64,000 nt of DNA from CAVSMC01 sp963798655 (lineage in GTDB: Bacteria; Pseudomonadota; Gammaproteobacteria; Burkholderiales; Casimicrobiaceae). A program made the position numbers and the translations under genes. Within the stretch, counting starts at the first letter, position 1, and each line of letters opens with the position of its first letter. The notes under the pieces are model-generated. The model was not told the DNA's origin, did not search any database, and was given only the letters and a program-made list of their open reading frames with translations. Where the stretch lies: assembly GCA_963798655.1 (NCBI GenBank), contig CAWCUH010000004.1, positions 806,001 to 870,000 of the forward strand, written 5' to 3'. Of the stretch, positions 43,382-51,303 are shown piece after piece.

Positions 43382-44470
43382 ATGATTTATCGAGAAGCCG
43401 GCCAGTTCAAGACGACGTATGCGGCCGATCAACAGATCTTTCCGATCCCGCAGGATCGCGGAGTCATGCTGGCGCTGCTCGCGCTCGCGTTCGTCGTCAT
43501 TCCCGGGCTCGCCAACCAGTACTGGCTTTCGGCGATCCTGACCCCGTTCCTGATCTTCTCGCTCGCGGCGCTCGGCCTCAACATCCTGACCGGCTATGCG
43601 GGACAGCTCTCGCTCGGCACGGCGGCGTTCATGGCGGTTGGCGCGTTCGCCGCGTACAACTTCGTGCTCCGCGTGCCGGGCATTCCACTGCTTGTCGCCT
43701 TTGCGCTCGCCGGAGGCTGCGCCGCGGCGGTCGGCGTCGTCTTCGGCCTGCCGTCGCTTCGCATCAAGGGCTTCTACCTCGCCGTCGCCACGCTTGCCGC
43801 GCAGTTCTTCGTCGTCTGGGCGCTCGTGCGCGTGCCATGGTTCTCGAACTACAGCTCCTCGGGCGTCATCACCGCGCAAAAGATGACGATCGCCGGCTTC
43901 GAGTTCAACACGCCGGCCCGGAAATATCTGCTGGTGCTGGGCATCGTGTCGGTGCTCGCGCTCGCCGCGAAGAACATGGCGAGAAGCAGCATCGGGCGCG
44001 CGTGGATGGCGGTGCGCGACATGGACGTCGCCGCTTCGGTGATCGGCATCCGGCTGATGCACACGAAGCTGATGGCGTTCGCGATAAGCTCGTTCTACTG
44101 CGGCGTCGCCGGCGCGCTGTACGCGTTCGCGTTCCTCGGCACCGTCGAACCGGAAGCGTTCACGCTGGACATGTCGTTCCGCATCCTGTTCATGGTCATC
44201 ATCGGCGGTGTCGGCACCGTCGTCGGCTCGTTTCTCGGCGCCGCGTTCATCGTCCTGCTTCCGATATTGCTCAACGTGACCGTGCACTGGGCGAACGGAG
44301 CGCTGTTTTCGCTGTTCAGCTGGTCGCTGCCGGCGTCGATCACATCGAATCTCGAGCTGATGGTGTTCGGCGGGCTCATCATCTTCTTTCTGATCGTCGA
44401 GCCGCACGGCCTCGCGCGGCTGTGGCAGATCGGCAAGGAGAAGCTGCGGCTGTGGCCATTCCCGCACTGA
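43382..44470 (+). CDS. livM: LIV-type ABC transporter permease LivM
   Basis: Second inner-membrane permease, 362 residues, about nine hydrophobic helices. Marks are LGLNILTGYAGQLSLGTAAFMAVGAFAAY, the cytoplasmic coupling loop SSIGRAWMAVRDMDVAASVIGI and GGVGTVVGSFLGAAF. ATG 43382 is used; a TTG two codons upstream (43376) is possible. The 72-bp gap to livK contains a small hairpin (CCGCT/AGCGG at 44473-44488), as is frequent where a binding-protein gene follows permease genes and needs different expression. Confidence 0.93.
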   Translation: MIYREAGQFKTTYAADQQIFPIPQDRGVMLALLALAFVVIPGLANQYWLSAILTPFLIFSLAALGLNILTGYAGQLSLGTAAFMAVGAFAAYNFVLRVPGIPLLVAFALAGGCAAAVGVVFGLPSLRIKGFYLAVATLAAQFFVVWALVRVPWFSNYSSSGVITAQKMTIAGFEFNTPARKYLLVLGIVSVLALAAKNMARSSIGRAWMAVRDMDVAASVIGIRLMHTKLMAFAISSFYCGVAGALYAFAFLGTVEPEAFTLDMSFRILFMVIIGGVGTVVGSFLGAAFIVLLPILLNVTVHWANGALFSLFSWSLPASITSNLELMVFGGLIIFFLIVEPHGLARLWQIGKEKLRLWPFPH

Positions 44471-44542
44471 TTCCGCTATGCTGAGCGGTTCGAATCCGGC
44501 CCACCGGACATTCAACCCAATGCTGCATCGATAGGAGGAACC

Positions 44543-45874
44543 ATGTTGCATCGCAATCGAGCATTCGCGATCGCCGCCGGCCTGGCGATCGCTGCCGTCG
44601 CCGCCGCGGCGTCGGCTCAGCAGACGCAGTACGTGCCGCTGCTGTCGTACCGCGTTGGCGCCTACGCCGCGGGGGGATCCGGCATCTTCGGCGGCTACAT
44701 CGACTACATGAACTACATCAACATGAAGGAAGGCGGCATCAACGGCGTCAAGCTCTCATGGGAGGAATGCGAGACCGAGTACAACAACTCGCGCGGCGTC
44801 GAATGCTACGAGCGGCTGAAGAAGAGCCAGACCGGCGCATCGATGGTGCAGCCGCTGTCGACGGGCATCACGTACAGCCTGATCGACCGCGTGGCGGCCG
44901 ACAAGATTCCGATGATCACGATCGGGTACGGGCGGACCGATGCCGCCGACGGCCGTGTCTTTCCGTGGGTGTTCCCGGCGATCACGACGTACTGGAGCCA
45001 GGCGTCGGCGATGATCAAGTACATCGCGCAGAAGGAAGGCGGCGAGGACAAGTTGAAGGGCAAGAAGATCGTCCACCTCTATCACGACTCGGCGTACGGC
45101 AAGGAGCCGATCGCGGTGTTTCAGGCGTACGCGAAGAAGGACGGCTTCGAGCTGACCGAGATCGCCGTGCCGCATCCGGGCAACGAGCAGCAGTCGCAAT
45201 GGCTGCAGATCCGCCAGATCAAGCCCGATTACGTGATCCTCTGGGGGTGGGGCGTGATGAACCCGACGGCGCTCAAGGCCGCGGCCAAAATCGGATTCCC
45301 GCGCACGAAGATGATCGGCGTCTGGTGGGCCGGATCGGAAGAGGACGTCATTCCGGCCGGCGATGCCGCCAAGGGCTACACGACGGCCGTGTTCAACGTC
45401 GCCGGCAAGAACCTGCCGCTGGTGCAGGACATCGTGAAGACCGTGTATGCGGCCGGCAAGGGCAATCTCGAGGACCGCGATCGCATCGGCTCGGTGTATC
45501 ACGTGCGCGGCCTCGTGCACGGCATCATCACCGTCGAGGCGATCCGCACGGCCCAGGCGCACTTCGGCAAGGGCAAGGTGATGACCGCCGAGCAGGTCCG
45601 CTGGGGCATCGAGCATCTGAACCTCGACGAGGCGCGACTCAAGGCGATCAACGCGTCCGGCATGATGCCTCCGTTGAAGCTTTCGTGCGCCGATCACGAA
45701 GGGTCCGGCCTCGTGAAGTTCCAGACGTGGGACGGCAACCAGTGGAAGGTCGTCACCGACTGGATCGCGCCCGACAAGCAGATGATCCGCTCGATGATCG
45801 AGGACTCGGCATCGAAGTACGCGAAGGAGAAGAACATCACGCCGCGCGATTGCAGCAAGGAAGCGGCGATGTAG
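44543..45874 (+). CDS. livK: LIV-type ABC transporter periplasmic binding protein
   Basis: Periplasmic receptor of 443 residues with a signal peptide (1-26, cleavage near ASA-Q), family 6 (Peripla_BP_6) type I fold. Marks are YVPLLSYRVGAYAAGGS, YERLKKSQTGASMVQPLSTG, the hinge KKIVHLYHDSAYGKEPI and MIGVWWAGSEEDV. It is longer than E. coli LivK (about 370) and belongs to the large group linked to acyl-CoA ligase/LIV cassettes, so its ligand is probably not leucine. AGGAGG sits 6 bases before the ATG. Gene symbol is given for role in the cassette. Confidence 0.9.
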   Translation: MLHRNRAFAIAAGLAIAAVAAAASAQQTQYVPLLSYRVGAYAAGGSGIFGGYIDYMNYINMKEGGINGVKLSWEECETEYNNSRGVECYERLKKSQTGASMVQPLSTGITYSLIDRVAADKIPMITIGYGRTDAADGRVFPWVFPAITTYWSQASAMIKYIAQKEGGEDKLKGKKIVHLYHDSAYGKEPIAVFQAYAKKDGFELTEIAVPHPGNEQQSQWLQIRQIKPDYVILWGWGVMNPTALKAAAKIGFPRTKMIGVWWAGSEEDVIPAGDAAKGYTTAVFNVAGKNLPLVQDIVKTVYAAGKGNLEDRDRIGSVYHVRGLVHGIITVEAIRTAQAHFGKGKVMTAEQVRWGIEHLNLDEARLKAINASGMMPPLKLSCADHEGSGLVKFQTWDGNQWKVVTDWIAPDKQMIRSMIEDSASKYAKEKNITPRDCSKEAAM

Positions 45875-45928
45875 CGTTCGCACGACCGCGCGGGGCCGGC
45901 GCCCCGCGCGGATTTCACCCCGCACTCC

Positions 45929-46777
45929 ATGACCCCTTCCGTTGCGTCAGCTCTGCCGACGGCGCCGTCACCCGCGGCGCCGTTGCTGTCGGTCAACAAT
46001 ATCGAGGTGATCTACGACCACGTGATCCTCGTGCTGAAGGGCGTTTCGCTCGACGTGCCCGAAGGCGGCATCGTCGCGCTGCTCGGCGCGAACGGAGCCG
46101 GCAAGAGCACGACGCTCAAGTCGATCTCGAACCTGCTCGCCGCCGAGCGCGGCGACGTCACCAAGGGAACGATCGAGTTCAAGGGTCGGCGCATCGACAA
46201 GCTGACGGCGAACGAGCTCGTGAAGATGGGCGTGTGCCAGGTGATGGAGGGGCGCCACTGCTTCCAGCACCTGACGGTCGAGGAGAACCTGCTCACCGGC
46301 GCGTTCACGCGCAAAGGCTCGCGCGCCGAGGTCAACGCGGCACTCGAGAAGGTCTACCACTACTTCCCGCGCCTGAAGCAGCGCCGCGCGAGCCTCGCCG
46401 GCTACACGTCGGGCGGCGAGCAGCAGATGACCGCCGTCGGCCGCGCGCTGATGGCGCGTCCGTCGATGATCCTCCTCGACGAGCCGTCGATGGGTCTCGC
46501 GCCGCAGATCGTCGAGGAGATCTTCGAGATCGTCCGCGACCTGAACGAGAAGGAGCGCGTGTCCATCCTGCTCGCCGAGCAGAACACGATGGTCGCGCTG
46601 CGCTATGCGCACTATGGCTACATCCTCGAGACCGGGCGCGTCGTCATGGATGGCGCCGCGCAGGATCTCGCGCAGAACGAGGACGTGAAGGAGTTCTACC
46701 TCGGGCTGTCGAAGGCGGGGCGCAAGTCGTTCCGCGACGTCAAGCACTATCGGCGGCGCAAGCGCTGGCTCGCATGA
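45929..46777 (+). CDS. livF: LIV-type ABC transporter ATP-binding protein LivF
   Basis: ATPase subunit of 282 residues. Walker A GANGAGKSTT (about 53-62), CQVMEGRHCFQHLTVEENL, signature YTSGGEQQM, Walker B MILLDEPSMGLAPQ and a C-terminal basic tail (RRRKRWLA) are seen. The switch position reads LLAEQNT (Gln instead of His), normal for LivF. It is longer than E. coli LivF (237) because of N- and C-terminal extensions. Its TGA overlaps the ATG of the PaaK-like gene (ATGA), coupling transport to CoA activation. Confidence 0.92.
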   Translation: MTPSVASALPTAPSPAAPLLSVNNIEVIYDHVILVLKGVSLDVPEGGIVALLGANGAGKSTTLKSISNLLAAERGDVTKGTIEFKGRRIDKLTANELVKMGVCQVMEGRHCFQHLTVEENLLTGAFTRKGSRAEVNAALEKVYHYFPRLKQRRASLAGYTSGGEQQMTAVGRALMARPSMILLDEPSMGLAPQIVEEIFEIVRDLNEKERVSILLAEQNTMVALRYAHYGYILETGRVVMDGAAQDLAQNEDVKEFYLGLSKAGRKSFRDVKHYRRRKRWLA

Positions 46778-48018
46778 GCGCGCACTTCGACACGCTGGAA
46801 ACGCGCGACCCGGAGCAGCGCGAGCATTGGCTGCTCGCACAGCTGCCGCGGCAGATTGCGCACGCGAAGCGCGCAACCAAGGCGTTCGCGAAGCTTCTGG
46901 CCGACGTCGAGCCGGCCGAGATCACGTCGCGCGAGGCGCTGGCACGGCTTCCGGTGCTGCGCAAGTCCGAGCTGCTCGACATGCAGAAGGCGGTGCGCCC
47001 GTTCGGCGGCTTCGCCGCGACGCGCTGGGGTGGCGAGCGCGATGCGCCGGCGCACGTGTTCGCGTCGCCCGGCCCGATTTACGAGCCCGAGGGACCGCGC
47101 GCCGACTACTGGCGTCTTGCGCGCGCGCTCCACGCTGCCGGATTTCGCCGCGGCGACCTCGTCCACAACACGTTCTCGTACCACTTCACGCCGGCCGGCT
47201 CGATGATGGAGACCGCCGCGCGCGCGCTCGGCTGCACCGTTTTCCCCGCGGGCGTCGGCCAGACCGAGCAGCAGGTGCAGGCGATCGCCGACCTTGCGCC
47301 GGACGGCTACGTCGGCACGCCGTCGTTCCTGCGCATCATCCTCGAGAAGGCGGACGAGATGGGCATTGCGCTGCCGAGCCTGCGCAAGGCGACGGTGTCC
47401 GCCGAGCCGTTCCCGCCGAGCCTGCGCGACGCGTGGATCGCTCGCGGCATCGGGGGGTATCAGGTATACGCGACCGCCGATGTGGGAAGCATCGCGTACG
47501 AGACGTCCGCGCGCGAAGGACTGGTCGTCGATGAGGGCGTGCTGCTCGAGATCGTGCGCCCCGGAACCGGCGATGCCGTCGATGCCGGCGAGGTCGGCGA
47601 GGTCGTCGTCACGCCGATCGACAACGCCGACTATCCGCTGGTGCGCTTCGGCACCGGCGACCTGTCGGCGCTGATGCCCGGCGCGAGCCCCTGCGGGCGC
47701 ACGAACATGCGCATCAAGGGCTGGATGGGGCGCGCCGATCAGCGCACGAAGGTCAAGGGAATGTTCGTCGATCCGTCGCAGGTCGCGGCGATCGTTCGCC
47801 GCCATCCGGGCATCGGCCGCGCGCGGCTCGTCGTCGACAATCCCGACGGCAACGACCGGATGACGCTGCACGTCGAGATCGCGCCCGGCGGCGACCGCGA
47901 CGCTATCATTGCCACCATCCGCGACGTGACGAAGCTCCGCGGCGACGTCGCGGTCCGCTCGCCCGGCGAGTTGCCGAACGACGGGCGCGTGATCGACGAC
48001 GTTCGCAAGCACGATTGA
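46774..48018 (+). CDS. PaaK-like AMP-forming CoA ligase
   Basis: Adenylate-forming ligase of 414 residues, in the phenylacetate-CoA ligase (PaaK) group by length and motifs: the N-terminal region LPRQIAHAKRATKAFAKLL.., LPVLRKSELLDMQK, TFSYHFTPAGSMMETAARALGCTVFP, an A5-like YATADVGSIAYE and FGTGDLSAL..RIKGWMGRADQRTKVKGMFV, then the ~100-residue C-terminal domain (PSQVAAIVRRHPGIGRARLVV). The usual SSGTTG loop is weak (FASPGPIYEPEG), as seen in many PaaK relatives of this type. ATG overlaps the livF stop. Two CoA ligases in one transport cluster suggest either two substrates or two steps. Confidence 0.88.
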   Translation: MSAHFDTLETRDPEQREHWLLAQLPRQIAHAKRATKAFAKLLADVEPAEITSREALARLPVLRKSELLDMQKAVRPFGGFAATRWGGERDAPAHVFASPGPIYEPEGPRADYWRLARALHAAGFRRGDLVHNTFSYHFTPAGSMMETAARALGCTVFPAGVGQTEQQVQAIADLAPDGYVGTPSFLRIILEKADEMGIALPSLRKATVSAEPFPPSLRDAWIARGIGGYQVYATADVGSIAYETSAREGLVVDEGVLLEIVRPGTGDAVDAGEVGEVVVTPIDNADYPLVRFGTGDLSALMPGASPCGRTNMRIKGWMGRADQRTKVKGMFVDPSQVAAIVRRHPGIGRARLVVDNPDGNDRMTLHVEIAPGGDRDAIIATIRDVTKLRGDVAVRSPGELPNDGRVIDDVRKHD

Positions 48019-48104
48019 AGCAGACCGGAACCGCGCGAGCGGAGAAACTGTCCAGCGGTGTACCGGCCGAGACGGCGCTTGGTCGCCCCTTTACTGGAGG
48101 AACG

Positions 48105-49118
48105 ATGATCCACAACCTCACTTCCCGCCTTGCAGCGGGCATCCTGTTCACGGCGGCGCTCGCGCTCGCCGGCACGACGGCGGCGCAGCAGCCGATCGTC
48201 ATCAAGTTCAGCCATGTCGTTGCGGTCAACACGCCGAAAGGCAAGGGCGCCGACAAGTTCAAGGAACTCGCCGAGCAGCGCACGAACGGCCGCGTCAAGG
48301 TCGAGGTGTATCCGAACAGCTCGCTGTTCAAGGACGGCGAGGAGATGGAGGCGCTGCAGCTCGGCTCGGTGCAGATGCTCGCGCCGTCGGTGTCCAAGTT
48401 CGGTCCGCTCGGCGTGCGCGAGTTCGAGGTGTTCGACCTGCCGTACATCTTCGACGGCTACGACGATCTGCACAAGGTCGCCGAAGGCAAGGTCGGCAGA
48501 GATCTGTTCAAGAAGCTCGAGTCGAAGGGGATCATCGGGCTCGCGTACTGGGACAACGGGTTCAAGGACTTCAGCGCGAACAAGCCGCTGCGCATGCCCG
48601 ACGACTACAAGGGCCTCAAGATGCGCATCCAGTCGTCGAAGGTCCTCGGCGACGAGATCAAGGCGCTCGGCGCGATTCCACAGGTCATGGCGTTCTCCGA
48701 GGTCTACCAGGCGCTGCAGACCGGCGTCGTCGACGGCACCGAGAACCCGCCGTCGAACTTCTACACGCAGAAGATGCACGAGGTGCAGAAGTACTTCGCG
48801 ATGACCGAGCACGGCGTCATCGAGTACGCGGTGATCGTCAACAAGAAGTTCTGGGAGGGCCTGCCGGCGGACATCCGCACGGCGCTCGAAGGCGCGATGA
48901 AGGACGCGACCAAGTACGCGAACGACATCGCGAAGAAGGAGAACGACGACGCGCTCGCCGCGGTCAAGGCGTCCGGCAGGACCGAGATCCTGACGCTCAC
49001 GCCCGAGCAGAAGGCGGCGATGAAGAAGACTTTGGTGTCGGTGCACAAGGAGAACGAGTCGCGGATCGGCAAGGACGTGATCCAGGAGATCTACAGGGAG
49101 ACGGGCTTCAAGCCGTGA
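48105..49118 (+). CDS. TRAP transporter solute receptor (DctP family), orphan 1
   Basis: Periplasmic receptor of 337 residues: signal peptide (1-25, cleavage near AAQ) then IVIKFSHVVAVNTPKGKGADKF, the standard DctP start. The carboxylate-binding Arg lies in GLKMRIQSSKV and the FSEVYQALQTGVVDGTENP motif is intact, so an organic acid ligand is likely. GGAGG precedes the ATG at 48105. No DctQ or DctM membrane genes are in the window, so the membrane partner must be elsewhere or shared. Clear paralogue of the receptor at 52725; both keep the same order of motifs. Confidence 0.92.
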   Translation: MIHNLTSRLAAGILFTAALALAGTTAAQQPIVIKFSHVVAVNTPKGKGADKFKELAEQRTNGRVKVEVYPNSSLFKDGEEMEALQLGSVQMLAPSVSKFGPLGVREFEVFDLPYIFDGYDDLHKVAEGKVGRDLFKKLESKGIIGLAYWDNGFKDFSANKPLRMPDDYKGLKMRIQSSKVLGDEIKALGAIPQVMAFSEVYQALQTGVVDGTENPPSNFYTQKMHEVQKYFAMTEHGVIEYAVIVNKKFWEGLPADIRTALEGAMKDATKYANDIAKKENDDALAAVKASGRTEILTLTPEQKAAMKKTLVSVHKENESRIGKDVIQEIYRETGFKP

Positions 49119-49140
49119 TCGAGATACGCCGCGCGCGCAC

Positions 49141-49168
49141 GTCGTCCCCGCGAACGCGGGAATGACGG
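49141..49168. repeat. interspersed hairpin repeat, hybrid copy
   Basis: CCCCGC-GAAC-GCGGGAATGAC lies between orphan TRAP receptor 1 and the acyl-CoA dehydrogenase gene. One arm matches the GTCCCCGC element and the other the GCGGGAAT element of the 20641-20711 repeats. Confidence 0.7.
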
Positions 49169-49193
49169 CGCGCCGCGAATCGACGAGCGACGA

Positions 49194-50354
49194 ATGCTGC
49201 AGGCATTGGATCGTTTCCAGGACATCCGCGACGCGATTCGCGATCTCTGCGCGCAATACCCGCCCGAGTATTTCCGCAGGATCGACGAGGAGCGCGGCTA
49301 TCCCGACGCGTTCGTCGAAGCGCTGACGAAGGCCGGCTGGCTCGCCGCGCTGATCCCGCAGGAGTACGGCGGCTCGGGTCTCGGCCTCACCGAGGCGTCG
49401 GTGATCATGGAGGAGATCAATCGCGCCGGCGGCAATTCGGGCGCGTGCCACGGTCAGATGTACAACATGGGCACGCTGCTGCGCCATGGCTCCGATGCGC
49501 AGAAGCGCGAGTACCTGCCCAAGATCGCGAGCGGCGAGCTTCGCTTGCAGTCGATGGCCGTCACCGAGCCTTCGACCGGTACCGACACCACGAAACTGAA
49601 GACGACCGCCGTGCGCAGCGGCGACCGCTACGTGGTCAACGGGCAGAAGGTCTGGATCTCGCGCGTGCTGCACTCGGACCTGATGATCCTGCTTGCGCGC
49701 ACGACGCCGATCGACAAGGTGGCGAAGAAGTCCGATGGCATGTCGATCTTCGTCGTCGACATCCGCGAGGCGATGTCGCACGGGATGACGGTCCGGCCGA
49801 TCGCGAACATGGTCAATCACGAGACGAACGAGCTCTTCTTCGACAATCTCGAGATTCCGGCCGACAACCTGATCGGCGACGAAGGCAAGGGCTTCAAGTA
49901 CATCCTCGACGGGCTCAATGCCGAGCGCACGCTGATCGCCGCCGAGTGCATTGGCGACGGCTACTGGTTCATCGACCGCGTCGTCGCATACACGAAGGAG
50001 CGCGTCGTGTTCGGCCGGCCGATCGGACAGAACCAGGGGGTGCAGTTTCCGATCGCGAAGGCGTATGTGAGCGTCGAGGCGGCGAACCTGATGCGCTTCA
50101 AGGCGTGCGAGCTGTTCGACGCACGCGAGCCGTGCGGCGCGCAGGCGAACATGGCCAAGCTGCTCGCTGCCGACGCCTCGTGGGAAGCTGCGAACGCGTG
50201 CCTGCAGTTCCACGGCGGCTTCGGATTCGCGGCCGAGTACGACGTCGAGCGCAAGTTCCGCGAGACGCGCCTCTACCAGGTCGCGCCGATATCGACCAAT
50301 CTGATCCTCGCCTACGTCGCCGAGCACGTGCTCGGACTCCCACGCTCTTTCTGA
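49194..50354 (+). CDS. acyl-CoA dehydrogenase with the base in the isovaleryl-type position
   Basis: Flavin-dependent acyl-CoA dehydrogenase of 386 residues. N-terminal helical domain, middle domain with QSMAVTEPSTGTD (FAD/substrate contact) and VNGQKVWISRV, and C-terminal FGRPIGQNQGVQFPIA and CLQFHGGFGFAAEYDVERKFRETR are all typical. The usual catalytic Glu in the YEGT motif is absent: the sequence is LYQVAPISTN. A Glu occurs instead in DGLNAERTL, the position used by isovaleryl- and long-chain enzymes, so activity on a branched substrate is likely. In the itaconate locus of Pseudomonas aeruginosa a similar dehydrogenase lies beside the hydratase. The next gene starts 19 bp later. Confidence 0.92.
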   Translation: MLQALDRFQDIRDAIRDLCAQYPPEYFRRIDEERGYPDAFVEALTKAGWLAALIPQEYGGSGLGLTEASVIMEEINRAGGNSGACHGQMYNMGTLLRHGSDAQKREYLPKIASGELRLQSMAVTEPSTGTDTTKLKTTAVRSGDRYVVNGQKVWISRVLHSDLMILLARTTPIDKVAKKSDGMSIFVVDIREAMSHGMTVRPIANMVNHETNELFFDNLEIPADNLIGDEGKGFKYILDGLNAERTLIAAECIGDGYWFIDRVVAYTKERVVFGRPIGQNQGVQFPIAKAYVSVEAANLMRFKACELFDAREPCGAQANMAKLLAADASWEAANACLQFHGGFGFAAEYDVERKFRETRLYQVAPISTNLILAYVAEHVLGLPRSF

Positions 50355-50373
50355 ACGCTTCCGGGATCTTTGC

Positions 50374-51237
50374 ATGACGCACGACGCATACTCCGAACTG
50401 CAAAGCTGGATCGGCCGCAGCGAGAGCGTCGACGACGTCGCGACGGCGACGCCTTACGCCGCGTTGTCGGCGACACTGGATCGCGATTGCGGGCGCCCCC
50501 CCGCCGGCACGCCACTGCCGCCGCTGTGGCACTGGCTCTATTTCCTGCCGCTTTATCGACAATCAGAGGTCGGTTCCGACGGCCACGCGAAGCGCGGCGC
50601 ATTCCTGCCGCCGGTGCCGCTGCCGCGCCGGATGTGGGCGGGCAGCGAGCTCGCGTTCCATTCGCCGCTGCGAATCGGCGATCGCATCCGGCGCGTTTCG
50701 ACGATCGCCGACGTGACGCGCAAGAGCGGCCGCAGCGGCGAGCTCGTCTTCGTCAAGGTGCGTCACGACATCAGCGCGAACGACAGCGCATCGCCGGCGA
50801 TCGTCGAGTTCCACGACATCGTGTATCGCGAGGCGGCGAAGCCGGGCGACGCGCCGGCGCCGCCGAAGGCCGCGCCGGCCGCGGCTCCGTGGCAGAAGCG
50901 CTGGATCCCGGACGACGTGCTGTTGTTCCGCTACTCGGCGCTGACGTTCAACGGCCATCGGATCCACTACGACCGCAAATACGTCACCGAAGTCGAAGGC
51001 TACCCGGGGCTGATTGTCCACGGTCCTCTGATCGCGACGCTGCTGCTCGATCTGCTGCGCCGTGAGATGCCACAGGCGACGGTAGCCCACTACGAGTTCC
51101 GCGCCGTGCGGCCGCTGTTCGACATCAACCCGTTCGACGTTTGCGGCCAGCCGTCGGGGGACCGGCGGAGCGTGCGCCTGTGGGCGATGGACCACGAGGG
51201 CGCGCTCGCGATGGACGCGAACGCTCAACTCGCATAA
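50374..51237 (+). CDS. HTD2/MaoC-type hydratase (itaconyl- or mesaconyl-CoA hydratase-like)
   Basis: Double hot-dog protein of 287 residues in the FAS1-like/HTD2 group. The first half (about 10-150) is a degenerate MaoC N-terminal domain with PPLWHWLYFLPLYRQSEVGSDGH; the second holds the active motif FNGHRIHYDRKYVTEVEGYPGLIVHGPL, the hydratase-2 signature. Members hydrate mesaconyl-C4-CoA or itaconyl-CoA. Here the neighbouring CoA-transferase and CitE-like lyase make an itaconyl/mesaconyl-CoA role attractive. It starts 19 bp after the dehydrogenase and is separated from the lyase gene by a perfect palindrome. Confidence 0.9.
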   Translation: MTHDAYSELQSWIGRSESVDDVATATPYAALSATLDRDCGRPPAGTPLPPLWHWLYFLPLYRQSEVGSDGHAKRGAFLPPVPLPRRMWAGSELAFHSPLRIGDRIRRVSTIADVTRKSGRSGELVFVKVRHDISANDSASPAIVEFHDIVYREAAKPGDAPAPPKAAPAAAPWQKRWIPDDVLLFRYSALTFNGHRIHYDRKYVTEVEGYPGLIVHGPLIATLLLDLLRREMPQATVAHYEFRAVRPLFDINPFDVCGQPSGDRRSVRLWAMDHEGALAMDANAQLA

Positions 51238-51245
51238 CGCATAAA

Positions 51246-51291
51246 CGGGGACAGACCACGTTTTCCGCACGGAAAACGTGGTCTGTCCCCG
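51246..51291. repeat. 46-bp element: perfect 22-bp inverted repeat with 2-bp loop
   Basis: Left arm 51246-51267 (CGGGGACAGACCACG followed by TTTTCCG) and right arm 51270-51291 are exact complements around CA. Similar GGGGACAGACC elements are familiar to me as dispersed repeats in betaproteobacteria, REP-like. It directly precedes the ribosome site of the lyase gene, so it could act as an attenuating or mRNA-protecting hairpin within the transcript. Confidence 0.88.
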
Positions 51292-51303
51292 ATAAGGAGC
51301 GCC

